DNA of 43,301 nucleotides from UBA9676 sp035532275 (GCA_035532275.1 DATKRG010000093.1:1-43301); one strand, 5' to 3'. Counted from the stretch's first letter, positions 16,994 through 25,948 are shown. A program made the numbers and translations. Notes: generated from the letters alone by a model not told the origin.

Positions 16994-17980
16994 ATGGACG
17001 CGCACGTCGCGACGGGAGCGGCCGGCGTCGCCGCGGCCGGCACCGGGACCGTCAGCATCGGGGCCGTCAGCTCCGACGCCGCGCTCCGGCAGATCCTGCA
17101 CGGGCTGCCGGGCGTGGACCAGGTCGGGGCGCACGAGCGGGCCGCGTCCCTGGCCACCCGTTCCATCAAGCGCGAAGCCAAACTCTGGGCGCTGGAGATG
17201 GCGGTCACGATGGTGGACCTGACCACCCTGGAGGGTGCGGACACCCCGGGGAAGGTGCGCGGGCTGTGCGCCAAGGCCCGCCAGCCGGACCCCGCCGACC
17301 CGGCCGTGCCGCCGGTCGCCGCCGTCTGCGTGTACCCGGACCTGGTCGCTCTGGCCCGCGCCGAACTGGCGGGCAGCCCGGTCGCGGTCGCCTCGGTGGC
17401 GACGGCTTTCCCGTCCGGGCGGGCCTCGATGGCGGTCAAGCTTGCCGACGTGGCGGACGCGGTGGCCGCCGGGGCACACGAGGTGGACATGGTCATCGAC
17501 CGGGGCGCGTTCCTGGCCGGCCGCTACGCGCAGGTGTTCGAGGAGGTGCGCGCGGTGCGGGAAGCCTGCGGCGGCGCCCACCTGAAGGTGATCCTGGAGA
17601 CCGGTGAGCTGGCCACCCTGGACAACACCGCCCGGGCTGCCTGGCTGGCGATGCTGGCCGGCGCCGACTTCATCAAGACCTCGACCGGCAAGGTGACCCC
17701 GGCCTCGACACCGCCGGTGGCCCTGGTGATGCTGTCCGCGGTCCGGGACTTCGCCGAGGCGACGGGCCGGCGCGTCGGCGTGAAGGTCGCCGGCGGCATC
17801 AGGGCCGCCAAGGACGCCATCCGCTACCTGGTGCTCGTCCGGGAGACCGCCGGCCCGGACTGGCTGACCCCGCAGCTGTTCCGGATCGGCGCGTCCAGCC
17901 TGCTCAACGACCTGCTCATGCAGCGGTCCAAGCAGCTCACCGGCGCCTACGCCGGTCCCGACTACTTCACCCTGGACTGA
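16994..17980 (+). CDS. deoC: Deoxyribose-phosphate aldolase
   Basis: A 328-residue class I aldolase that splits 2-deoxyribose-5-phosphate into acetaldehyde and glyceraldehyde-3-phosphate. Schiff-base lysine K228 in DFIKTSTGK, the proton-relay lysine K264 in VKVAGGIR, and D165 in EVDMVIDRG are present. It is longer than the ~225-residue bacterial minimum, with N-terminal extra ~70 residues as in the longer DeoC branch. ATG 16994 lies five bases after the add stop; upstream open frame is a shadow. The downstream aldehyde dehydrogenase gene begins two bases after its stop, which fits removal of acetaldehyde. Confidence 0.93.
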   Translation: MDAHVATGAAGVAAAGTGTVSIGAVSSDAALRQILHGLPGVDQVGAHERAASLATRSIKREAKLWALEMAVTMVDLTTLEGADTPGKVRGLCAKARQPDPADPAVPPVAAVCVYPDLVALARAELAGSPVAVASVATAFPSGRASMAVKLADVADAVAAGAHEVDMVIDRGAFLAGRYAQVFEEVRAVREACGGAHLKVILETGELATLDNTARAAWLAMLAGADFIKTSTGKVTPASTPPVALVMLSAVRDFAEATGRRVGVKVAGGIRAAKDAIRYLVLVRETAGPDWLTPQLFRIGASSLLNDLLMQRSKQLTGAYAGPDYFTLD

Positions 17981-17982
17981 CG

Positions 17983-19425
17983 GTGGCCGGCGGCAGCTGG
18001 GAGTACGCGCCCGCCCCGGAGGCGCGCGACATCGTCACGATCCGCCGCGAGTACGGCCTGTTCCTGGCCGGTGAGTTCGTCCCGCCCGCGGCCGGGGAGT
18101 CCTTCACCACGCTGAACCCGGCCTCGGAGGAGCCGCTCGCGCAGGTCGCGGCCGCGGGCGCGGCCGACGTGGACCGGGCGGTGACCGCGGCCCGCGACGC
18201 GTTCGAGCGGACCTGGGGCCAGCTGCCGGGCCGGGAGCGGGCCAAGTACCTGTACCGGATCGCCCGCGCCATTGCCGAGCGGGCCCGCGAGTTCGCGGTG
18301 CTGGAGAGCCTGGACAACGGCAAGCCGATAAAGGAGTCCCGGGACGTGGACGTCCCGCTCGCCGCGGCGCATTTCTTCTACCACGCGGGCTGGGCGGACA
18401 AGCTGGAGTACGCCGGGTACGGCCCGGGCCCGCGGCCGATCGGGGTCGCCGGGCAGGTCATCCCCTGGAACTTCCCGCTGCTCATGGCCGCCTGGAAGCT
18501 GGCCCCGGCGCTGGCCACCGGCAACACCTGCGTGCTCAAGCCCGCCGAGACCACGCCGCTGACCGCGCTGCTGCTGGCCGAGGTCATCGCCGAGGCCGGC
18601 CTGCCGCCCGGCACGGTGAACGTCATCACCGGCGACGGCAGCACCGGCGCCGAGCTGGTCCGCCACCCCGGCGTGGCCAAGATCGCGTTCACCGGCTCGA
18701 CCGAGGTCGGCAAGCAGATCCAGGCGGCGATCGCCGGCACCGGCAAGCGGCTCACCCTGGAACTGGGCGGCAAGGCCGCCAACGTGGTCTTCGACGACGC
18801 GCCGCTCGACCAGGCGGTCGAGGGCATCGTCAACGGCATCTTCTTCAACCAGGGGCACGTGTGCTGCGCGGGTTCGCGGCTGCTGATCCAGGAGTCCGTC
18901 GCTGACACCGTGCTCAGCCGGCTCAAGCGGCGGCTGGCCACGCTGCGGCTCGGCGACCCGCTGGACAAGAACACCGACATCGGCGCGATCAACTCGCGGG
19001 AACAGCTCGACAAGATCACCGGGCTGGTGGCGGCCGGTGAGGCGGAGGGCGCGCAGCGCTGGTCGCCGCCCTGCCAGCTGCCGGCCAAGGGCTTCTGGTT
19101 CCCGCCGACGGTGTTCACCGGGGTCAGCCAGTCACACCGGATCGCGCGCGAGGAGATCTTCGGGCCGGTCCTGTCCGTGCTCACGTTCCGCACCCCGGAG
19201 GAGGCGGTCGCGAAGGCGAACAACACCCCGTACGGGCTGTCGGCGGGGGTCTGGACCGAGAAGGGCAGCCGGATCCTGTGGATGGCGCAGCGGCTGCGCG
19301 CCGGGGTCATCTGGGCCAACACCTACAACAGGTTCGACCCGGCGAGCCCGTTCGGCGGCTACACCGAGTCCGGCTTCGGACGGGAGGGCGGCCGGGCCGG
19401 GCTGGCCGCGTACCTCGATGCCTGA
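17983..19425 (+). CDS. NAD(P)-dependent aldehyde dehydrogenase (catalytic)
   Basis: A 480-residue aldehyde dehydrogenase with all catalytic residues: PWNFP with N163, Rossmann-loop FTGSTEVGK at 236-244, general base E260 in LELGGK, catalytic cysteine C294 (GHVCCAGSRL), and EIFGPVLSV. GTG 17983 follows the deoC stop by two bases, so the genes are translationally coupled. The expected substrate is acetaldehyde from DeoC, giving acetate. Its 3' end overlaps the next gene by eight bases. Together the pair resembles the two halves of ALDH16-type proteins. Confidence 0.92.
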   Translation: MAGGSWEYAPAPEARDIVTIRREYGLFLAGEFVPPAAGESFTTLNPASEEPLAQVAAAGAADVDRAVTAARDAFERTWGQLPGRERAKYLYRIARAIAERAREFAVLESLDNGKPIKESRDVDVPLAAAHFFYHAGWADKLEYAGYGPGPRPIGVAGQVIPWNFPLLMAAWKLAPALATGNTCVLKPAETTPLTALLLAEVIAEAGLPPGTVNVITGDGSTGAELVRHPGVAKIAFTGSTEVGKQIQAAIAGTGKRLTLELGGKAANVVFDDAPLDQAVEGIVNGIFFNQGHVCCAGSRLLIQESVADTVLSRLKRRLATLRLGDPLDKNTDIGAINSREQLDKITGLVAAGEAEGAQRWSPPCQLPAKGFWFPPTVFTGVSQSHRIAREEIFGPVLSVLTFRTPEEAVAKANNTPYGLSAGVWTEKGSRILWMAQRLRAGVIWANTYNRFDPASPFGGYTESGFGREGGRAGLAAYLDA

Positions 19426-20350
19426 CCGCGCCCGCCCCACCCCCACACCACGCGGCCGAACGAAAGGCCCGGCCGTCCGCCCGCCCGTCCCTGACGGCAC
19501 CCGGGTGGACGTCCGCAAGACCTACAAGCTGTTCATCGGCGGCGCGTTCCCGCGCTCGGAGTCGGGCCGGTCCTACCCGGCCACCGGGCCGGACGGCACC
19601 GTGCTCGCCCATGCCGCGCGGGCCTCGCGCAAGGACGCCCGCGACGCCGTGGTGGCTGCCCGCAAGGCCGTCCCCGGATGGTCCGGTGCGACGGCCTACA
19701 ACCGGGGGCAGGTGCTGTACCGGGTGGCCGAGCTACTCGAAGGGCGGGCAGCACAGTTCACCGCTGAATGCGTTCAGGGGGAAGGGGTTTCCTGGGCCGG
19801 CGCGGAGCGGACGGTGACTGCGGCGATCGACCGGTGGGTCTGGTACGCGGGCTGGCCGGACAAGGTCGCCCAGGTGGCGGGCAGCGCCAACCCGGTCGCG
19901 GGGCCGTACTTCAATTTCAGCGTGCCCGAGCCGACCGGGGTGGTGGCCGTGGTCGCGCCCGCCGCGCCCAGCCTGCTCGGGCTGGTCAGCGTGCTCGCGC
20001 CGGTCATCGCCACCGGCAACGCCGCGGTGGTGGTCGCCAGCGAGGCCGCACCGCTGCCCGCGGTCACGCTGGCCGAGGTGCTGGCGACCTCGGACGTGCC
20101 GCCGGGGGTGGTGAACATCCTCACCGGCTACACCGCGGAACTCGCGCCGGTGCTCGCCGCGCACATGGATGTGAACGCGATCGACCTGACCGGGGTGGCG
20201 GCGGGCGGGCGGGCCGAGCTGGAGCGGCTGGCCGCGCGGAACGTCAAGCGGGTGTTCGCGGCGGACGGGGACTGGGAGGCGCCGCCGGGCACGGCCCGGA
20301 TGCTGGCGTTCCTGGAGATCAAGACGGTCTGGCACCCGATCGGCATCTGA
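19418..20350 (+). CDS. Truncated aldehyde dehydrogenase-like protein lacking the catalytic domain
   Basis: A 310-residue protein with the NAD-binding half of an aldehyde dehydrogenase: FIGGAFPRSESGRSYP near residue 38, a GVVAVVAPAAPSLLGLV segment where active enzymes have GVVGVITPWNFPLL (so the conserved oxyanion Asn is missing), and PPGVVNILTGY. The glutamate (ELGG) and cysteine motifs are absent, and the protein ends with a short tail (FLEIKTVWHPIG). It therefore cannot be an active dehydrogenase on its own. ATG 19418 overlaps the catalytic gene by eight bases. A structural or regulatory partner of the preceding enzyme, as in the non-catalytic domain of ALDH16, is the best inference. Confidence 0.85.
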   Translation: MPDRARPTPTPRGRTKGPAVRPPVPDGTRVDVRKTYKLFIGGAFPRSESGRSYPATGPDGTVLAHAARASRKDARDAVVAARKAVPGWSGATAYNRGQVLYRVAELLEGRAAQFTAECVQGEGVSWAGAERTVTAAIDRWVWYAGWPDKVAQVAGSANPVAGPYFNFSVPEPTGVVAVVAPAAPSLLGLVSVLAPVIATGNAAVVVASEAAPLPAVTLAEVLATSDVPPGVVNILTGYTAELAPVLAAHMDVNAIDLTGVAAGGRAELERLAARNVKRVFAADGDWEAPPGTARMLAFLEIKTVWHPIGI

Positions 20351-20367
20351 CCGGTCAGCTCCGCGCA

Positions 20368-21975
20368 ATGCGGGCATGTGCCGGACGCTGGCTGGGGCAT
20401 GGTTGTGGTGTGGGCTCAGGTTCTTCGTGCACGCGGCGGGCCGCTATCGGCCTGGCCGGGGCGGCGTTGGCGGCAGGATGCAGCAGCCCGGCGGCCCGGG
20501 CCCCGCGGCGCGCAGCGCCGCTCCCGCCCCGCCGGCCGGTGCCGGAGAACTCACGGCCCGGGAACCCGGACTGGGGGATCAGGCACCTCGGCTCGCCCGC
20601 CGCCATGCTCGGCTACGCGGGGCAGGCCAGTGTGCTGCCCGGCGAGCCGGTCACCGTGTACGCGTCGACGACCGCGCGCTCGTTCACGGTGAGCGCGTAC
20701 CGGATGGGCTGGTACAACGGCGACCGGGCGCGGCTGGTCTGGCGGTCGGGCACCGTGACCGGGCACCGGCAGCGCAAGTCGGCCCTGATCACGCCCACCA
20801 ACACGGTGGAAGCCCGCTGGGAACCGTCCCTCACCGTGCCCACCCACGGCTGGCCGGAGGGCTGTTACCTGCTGCGGCTGGACGCAGAGTCGGGCGCGCA
20901 GCGGTTCGTCCCGGTCACCGTCCGGTCGGCCAGCACCGCCGGCAAGATAGCGATCAAGAACGCGGTGCAGACCTGGCAGGCGTACAACACCTGGGGCGGC
21001 TACGACCTCTACCGGGGTCCCGGCGGAGCCGCCGACTATGGCAACCGGTCGCTGGCGGTCAGCCTGGACCGGCCCTACGACGCCAACGGCGCCTACCTGT
21101 TCCTGTACCACGAGCGCAAGCTGGTCGAGCTGGCCGAGCGCCTGCGCCTGCCGCTCGCCTACGTGACCGGCATGGACATCGCGGCCGACCCGCACCTGCT
21201 GGACGGGGCCAGCGCGCTGTTCTCCCCCGGCCACGACGAGTACTGGTCGCCGCCGGAGCGGGCGCACGTCACCGCGGCCAGGGACGCGGGGATGAACATC
21301 GCGTTCCTCGGTGCGAACGCGATGTTCCGGCGGACCCGGCTGGCCAGCACCAGGCTGGGCGCGGACCGGCTGGTCATCTGCTACAAGACCAGCTACACGA
21401 AGGATCCGATGTACGGGAAGGACAACGCGCTGGTCACCAGCGACTGGCGGGAGCCGCCGCACCCCGACCCCGAGTCGTCGCTGACCGGCACCCTGTATGA
21501 GTCCAACCCGGTCAGCGCCGCCTACGTGGTCGCCACGCCGGGCGCCTGGCTGTTCGCGGGGACCGGCGTGCGCCGGGGCACCCGGTTCCGCGGCCTGGTC
21601 GGTATCGAGTACGACCGGGTGAACCCGGTCTACCCGGTCGAGCGGCCGATCCAGATCCTGTCCCACTCGCCGCTGACGTGCCGCGGCGTGCACAGCTACG
21701 CGGACTCGGCCTACTACACCCATCACGGCGGGGCCGGGGTGGCCAGCACCGGGACGATGCGCTGGGTGGCCTCGCTCGGCGGGCTGCACCTGTTCGGCCT
21801 GGACCGGCGCACGGCGGCGTTCACCCGGCGGGTGACCGCGAACCTGCTGCGCGGTTTCGCCGGCGGCCCGGCCGCGGCGGCCCACCCGGCGCACGACAAC
21901 CTGGCCGCCACCCAGGAGTGGCCCGGTGACCCGATCGCCGCCCAGCACAACCTGTGGCCGCCGGTCCGGCTCTGA
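20368..21975 (+). CDS. Exported lipoprotein with N,N-dimethylformamidase beta-subunit-like domain
   Basis: A 535-residue (or 521-residue, if GTG 20410 is used) exported protein. The N-terminus carries a twin arginine (CTRRAAIGLAGAALAAGC) followed by a lipobox-like LAAGC, so it may be a Tat-exported lipoprotein. The body matches proteins annotated as N,N-dimethylformamidase beta-like: YRMGWYNGDRARLVW, TWQAYNTWGGYDLYRG, FSPGHDEYWSPPER, and ANLLRGFAGG near the end. The true substrate of these exported relatives is unknown. Neither start has a clear ribosome binding site. It follows the aldehyde dehydrogenase pair by 17 bases but is functionally unlike it, and leads into the glycan locus. Confidence 0.8.
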   Translation: MRACAGRWLGHGCGVGSGSSCTRRAAIGLAGAALAAGCSSPAARAPRRAAPLPPRRPVPENSRPGNPDWGIRHLGSPAAMLGYAGQASVLPGEPVTVYASTTARSFTVSAYRMGWYNGDRARLVWRSGTVTGHRQRKSALITPTNTVEARWEPSLTVPTHGWPEGCYLLRLDAESGAQRFVPVTVRSASTAGKIAIKNAVQTWQAYNTWGGYDLYRGPGGAADYGNRSLAVSLDRPYDANGAYLFLYHERKLVELAERLRLPLAYVTGMDIAADPHLLDGASALFSPGHDEYWSPPERAHVTAARDAGMNIAFLGANAMFRRTRLASTRLGADRLVICYKTSYTKDPMYGKDNALVTSDWREPPHPDPESSLTGTLYESNPVSAAYVVATPGAWLFAGTGVRRGTRFRGLVGIEYDRVNPVYPVERPIQILSHSPLTCRGVHSYADSAYYTHHGGAGVASTGTMRWVASLGGLHLFGLDRRTAAFTRRVTANLLRGFAGGPAAAAHPAHDNLAATQEWPGDPIAAQHNLWPPVRL

Positions 21976-22290
21976 TGCCCACGGGCGGGTCACGGAGTGG
22001 TGCCATTTCGTCCAACAATGGGTTAACTGACCTCCAGCGGCTGTTGCGGCAACGAAGGTGACCTCATCGCCAGCCAACACGAGGCCGGGACCGCGCAGCG
22101 GCGCACCCTGGCAGACCGACCCCCGCCCGGGCAGCCGGGCCCCGCTGCCGCAGTCGCGGGGCAGCCGGCGCTGCCGGGCGCATCCGGCCAGCCGGCGCCG
22201 GCGGGCGCGTCCAGCCGGCCGTGGCTGGCCAGGGCGGCCGCTGCGCTGCGGCGCCACTGGCTGGCCGCTGCGCTGCTGGCCGCCGGGCTG

Positions 22291-23781
22291 GTGCTGCGGC
22301 TGCTGGCCACCGCCGCCTACCACCCGGCGCTGATCTACGTCGACACGCTCAAGTACCTGTACGGCGCGTCGCCCGGCTCCGAGCCGCTCGGGTACACGGC
22401 GGTGCTCCGGGCCATCCTGCTGGCCGGCGGGCTGGGGGTGGTCGCCCTGGTCCAGCACCTGCTCGGCCTGGCCATGGCCGCCGCCCTGTACGCCGTCCTG
22501 CTGCGCCGCGGCCTTGCCCGCTGGCTGGCGGCGCTGGCCGTAGCGCCGGTGCTGCTCGACGCCTACCAGGTGCAGATGGAACAGATGATCATGCCCGACG
22601 TCTGGTTCGAGGCGCTGATCGTGGCGGGCCTGGCCGTGCTGCTGTGGCGGCCGGCCGTGACCGTGCGGGTGGCGGCCGCGGCTGGCCTGGTCCTCGGGAC
22701 ATCGGCGGCCGTCAAGCAGCTGGGCGAGCTGCTGATCGTGCCCGCGGTGCTGTACGTGGTGGCGGCCGGCGGGTACCGGGCCGTCCGCGCCGCCGCCGCC
22801 CTGTCCATGGCCTTCGCGCTGCCGGTGCTGGCCTGTTGCGGCTTCTCTTACGCCCGGAACGGGCACTTCCGGCTGGCGCACCGGCAAAGCGTCACCGGCC
22901 GGCTGGTGGCGGCGGCCGACTGCGCCACGCTGAAGCTGCCCGCGGCGGTGCGGCCGCTGTGCCCGGCGCCGGCCGCGCAGGCGAACGGCCCCGACTGGCT
23001 GGAGCACTCCGGGAAGTCGCCGCTCTACCAGGCGGCCGTGACCCCGGGCACCCGGGGCGCGCTGATCGGGGCGCTGGACTCGGCGATCGCGCACCAGCAG
23101 CCGCTGCGGGTGGCGGTCTCGATCGCGCAGGACTCGCTCCGGCTGTTCGCGCCGGTCCGCGGCCCCTCCCGCTGGGTCGCGCCGATCTCTCGCTGGCAGT
23201 TCCAGACCAGCTACCCGGCCTACCCGCCGTGGGTGAGCCTGCGTCCCGGGAACGCCATCGTGGTCGGCGTCCAGCACGTTGCCTTCGGCCGGTTCAACTT
23301 CAGTGTGCTCCGGCCCTCCTATGGCGGCCCCGCGCGGGTCGACCGGCCGGTCGCGGCGTTCCTGCGGTCCTACCAGCTCGACGGCGGGTACACCCCCGGC
23401 CCGCTGCTGGCCCTGCTCAGCCTGGCCGCCCTGGCCGGGTCGCTGCTGGCGCTGTCCCGCCGCCGTCCCGCTGTGCCCGCCGGGCCGGCCGGGCCGGCGG
23501 CGCTGGCCTGCCTGCTGTTCACCGCCACCGCGGTGACGGTGCTGCTGGCGCCCGACGTCTTCGAGTTCTCCTGGCGGTACGAGCTCCCGGCTGTGATCAC
23601 GCTCGCGCCGGCGGGCGTGCTGGGCGCGGCTGTGCTGGTCACCGCCGTGAGGGGCGGCGCTGTGCTGGCGGGCCGGCGGTCAGTCCTGCGCCGCGGGGAC
23701 CGGCAGGCCGGCGTCAGCGAGGATCTCGCCGGTGGGCCGGGGGCTCGTCCGGACCCCGGCGGCGATGCCGCGCAGCAGTGA
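22291..23781 (+). CDS. GT39/GT87-like polytopic membrane glycosyltransferase (start uncertain)
   Basis: A polytopic membrane protein of about 500 residues with ten or so hydrophobic segments and the YHPALIYVDTLKYLYG motif that corresponds to the acidic lumenal loop after helix 1 in lipid-phosphosugar-dependent glycosyltransferases. GTG 22291 is the first canonical start, but it falls inside helix 1: the same frame reads HWLAAALLAAGLV directly upstream and stays open to a TAA at 22024 with no ATG, GTG or TTG. The real start is thus either a non-canonical codon or hidden by a frameshift. The 3' end overlaps the convergent glycosyltransferase gene by 102 bases. Sugar donor and acceptor are unknown. 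Confidence 0.7.
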   Translation: MLRLLATAAYHPALIYVDTLKYLYGASPGSEPLGYTAVLRAILLAGGLGVVALVQHLLGLAMAAALYAVLLRRGLARWLAALAVAPVLLDAYQVQMEQMIMPDVWFEALIVAGLAVLLWRPAVTVRVAAAAGLVLGTSAAVKQLGELLIVPAVLYVVAAGGYRAVRAAAALSMAFALPVLACCGFSYARNGHFRLAHRQSVTGRLVAAADCATLKLPAAVRPLCPAPAAQANGPDWLEHSGKSPLYQAAVTPGTRGALIGALDSAIAHQQPLRVAVSIAQDSLRLFAPVRGPSRWVAPISRWQFQTSYPAYPPWVSLRPGNAIVVGVQHVAFGRFNFSVLRPSYGGPARVDRPVAAFLRSYQLDGGYTPGPLLALLSLAALAGSLLALSRRRPAVPAGPAGPAALACLLFTATAVTVLLAPDVFEFSWRYELPAVITLAPAGVLGAAVLVTAVRGGAVLAGRRSVLRRGDRQAGVSEDLAGGPGARPDPGGDAAQQ

Positions 23782-24621
23782 CGACCGGAGCACGTCCCGC
23801 TGGCGCGACCGGGCGAAGGTGCGGGCCCAGCGGCGCAGCGTGGCGCCCGCGTACAGCACCCGCTCGGCCGGGGCGAGCGGGGAGCGGGCCTTGAGTGTCC
23901 AGATCTTGTTCCGGACCTCATAGAAGAAGCGCGGCCCCGGGTCGGTGTCGGTGGAGCCGAACGTGGCGGTCTTGTGCACGGCCACGCTCGCCGGGCACAG
24001 CAGGCCGCGGTTACCGCGCAGCAGCCGGGTGGTGAACTCGAAGTCGTCGTTCCACAGGAAGTAGTCCGCCTGCGGCAGGCCGCGCTGGCGGCACACACCG
24101 GCGTCCACCAGGATCGAGACGAACGACGCCGTGCGGATCGGCACGCAGTCCACGGCCGCGGCGGCGCTGCGTTCTGCCCCGCCGGCGAAGGGCTTGGCCC
24201 GCGGGGTGTTCATCGGATGGGCGCGACGGTCGGTCCACAGCACCCGGCTGGCGACCAGCACCGGCGGCCGGAGGCTCGCCGGGTAGCGGTCACGGGCGTC
24301 AAGCATCGCCCGCAGGGCGTCCGGCTCCGGCACCGTGTCGTCGTCCATGTACCAGATCAGGCCGGCGTCGTCGGCCAGGGCCAGCGCCGTGCCGTAGGCG
24401 AACCCGCCCGCCCCGCCGGTGTTGCGGCGCAGCCCGGCCAGCCGCACGGCCGGGAAGTGTGCCCGCACCGCCGGCGCTGTCCCGTCGGTGGAGGCATTGT
24501 CGACCACGATCACCGCGTCCGGTGACCGGATCTGCCCATGCACCGCGGCCAGCGCTTCGAGCAGCAGTTCCCGCCGGTTGTAGGTGACCACAACAGCGAT
24601 CACCCGGGGCGGGCTAGTCAC
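23680..24621 (-). CDS. GT2 family glycosyltransferase, GlfT1-like
   Basis: A 313-residue cytoplasmic GT-A glycosyltransferase. N-terminal Rossmann-like VIAVVVTYNRRELL, then VDNASTDGT, the loop RRNTGGAGGFAYG, the metal-binding WYMDDDTVPEPDAL at about 98, and WNDDFEFTTRLL. The GGAGGFAYG plus DDD pairing is what galactofuranosyl/rhamnosyl transferases such as mycobacterial GlfT1 show, and glf and a GlfT2-like gene lie nearby. GTG 24621 overlaps the upstream sulfotransferase stop by eight bases, so they form a leftward two-gene operon. Its last 102 bases overlap the opposing membrane-protein gene. Confidence 0.85.
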   Translation of the reverse strand: MTSPPRVIAVVVTYNRRELLLEALAAVHGQIRSPDAVIVVDNASTDGTAPAVRAHFPAVRLAGLRRNTGGAGGFAYGTALALADDAGLIWYMDDDTVPEPDALRAMLDARDRYPASLRPPVLVASRVLWTDRRAHPMNTPRAKPFAGGAERSAAAAVDCVPIRTASFVSILVDAGVCRQRGLPQADYFLWNDDFEFTTRLLRGNRGLLCPASVAVHKTATFGSTDTDPGPRFFYEVRNKIWTLKARSPLAPAERVLYAGATLRRWARTFARSRQRDVLRSSLLRGIAAGVRTSPRPTGEILADAGLPVPAAQD

Positions 24622-25948
24622 GCTTGGCCGCCCGGGACCGTTCCAGTGCCTGCCACGCCAGGATGCGCAGCCGGCGCACGGCCGGGGAACGGCTGCTGAG
24701 CTCGCGCACCGTCCGCTTGAGCCGGGGCGAGGCCGCGACGGTCGACTCGACCCGGTTGGCCAGTCCCCGCTGGTGCCGCTGCGGCCTGGCCGCCGGCTGC
24801 GCCTTGCGGTACTGGCTGACCACCAGTGCCGCCGCGGCATCCACCGCCGCGTCGAGCACCTTCCCGGCCGGCTCGTCGGCCGGGCTGGCGTAGGGCCAGG
24901 TGACCGGCGGGGGCCGGAGCTCGTCGAGATCGCCGACGAGGTCGTACCCGGAGTCGTGCAGCCGGCCCACGAGGATCTCCGCCTGCTCCTCCGCCCAGTT
25001 CTCCCGGGTGGCGGGCAGGACGAGCTGCCCGTCGCGGGGCCGCGCCGCGAGCGCCCGGTGCGCGACCGCTTCCTTCACGTTCCACATGTAGAACCAGTCG
25101 GGCACCTCATCGGGAAGTGCCTGGTTCAGCCGCCGCAGGAACTCGGTCTCGGGCATCCCGAGCGAGGAGTTCGGCCGGGCGCGGGTGAGGTCGACGCAGC
25201 CGGGGTCGATGCCGAGCAGGCCTGCGAAGCGCTCCCACAGCAGCCCGGTGCCCGACCCGCGCGGCGGTGTCATGATCACGTGCACGCGCTCGGCGGGCAC
25301 GTGCGCCGACCACAGGCCCAGGATGGCCATGGTGTCGTGCACCCGCCAGAACCACCACTGGCGCCGGTCGGGATCGGCCGACTCCCGGTCGATCACATCG
25401 GCCAGCCAGTCCTCCCAGCCGCGGGTGCTGCGGTGCTTCACCGTCTCCTGCCACTCGGCGGGCAGCAGGGTCGCGATGTCCCGCACGGTCGCGACGATGT
25501 GGACCTCGCCGGGCTGCAGCGAGCGCACGGCCCGGCCGGCCTGCTCCGCATCGGCCGCGCAGAACAGCTCGTGCGAGATGACCGCGACCTTCGGCGCCTG
25601 CTGCGCCTGGCGGGCGAGGATCTCCCACTCGCCGGTCCAGGACCCAGCCGGGTCGCTGGCCAGCTTCTCGATGCCGCGCAGGTCCTGGCTGGCGCGGAAA
25701 TGATCCTGCGGATGATGACCGGGCAGCACGACTCCCTGAGCCGCCAGCTCGGCCCGGTTGCGCCACATGACCTGCTGCAGGAAGGTCGTGCCGGTCTTGG
25801 GCTCACCGATGTGCAGGAAGATCTTCGGCTGTGGCCGGCCGCTGGCCGGGCCAGGCTCTGCGGACGGGGGCGTGCCAGGCTCAGTGACGTCGTGCGCTGC
25901 CAACCGGGCACCTCGCGGGGGTTGTCGGGAATGGCGCCGTCTGGCCAC
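24614..25948 (-). CDS. Sulfotransferase family protein
   Basis: Up to 444 residues. The PAPS 5'-phosphosulfate loop is explicit (FLHIGEPKTGTTFLQ), followed by HIVATVRDIATLLPAEWQE, the 3'-phosphate-binding region. Such enzymes move sulfate from PAPS to a hydroxyl of a glycan, lipid or small molecule. The start may be GTG 25948 or TTG 25903; the latter is preceded by GAGGTG at good spacing, whereas the former has no visible ribosome binding site. It is first in a leftward pair with the GlfT1-like gene, and is divergent from the glycosyltransferase-glf-glfT2 operon across an AT-rich promoter island. A sulfated cell-surface glycan is the natural inference. Confidence 0.85.
   Translation of the reverse strand: MARRRHSRQPPRGARLAAHDVTEPGTPPSAEPGPASGRPQPKIFLHIGEPKTGTTFLQQVMWRNRAELAAQGVVLPGHHPQDHFRASQDLRGIEKLASDPAGSWTGEWEILARQAQQAPKVAVISHELFCAADAEQAGRAVRSLQPGEVHIVATVRDIATLLPAEWQETVKHRSTRGWEDWLADVIDRESADPDRRQWWFWRVHDTMAILGLWSAHVPAERVHVIMTPPRGSGTGLLWERFAGLLGIDPGCVDLTRARPNSSLGMPETEFLRRLNQALPDEVPDWFYMWNVKEAVAHRALAARPRDGQLVLPATRENWAEEQAEILVGRLHDSGYDLVGDLDELRPPPVTWPYASPADEPAGKVLDAAVDAAAALVVSQYRKAQPAARPQRHQRGLANRVESTVAASPRLKRTVRELSSRSPAVRRLRILAWQALERSRAAKRD

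Noticed and set aside
22043..22053. GTTGCGGCAAC palindrome similar to the arms of the candidate operator at 14020-14037
   Set aside because: Different spacing between half-sites (1 versus 6 bases) and unrelated downstream gene; most likely chance.
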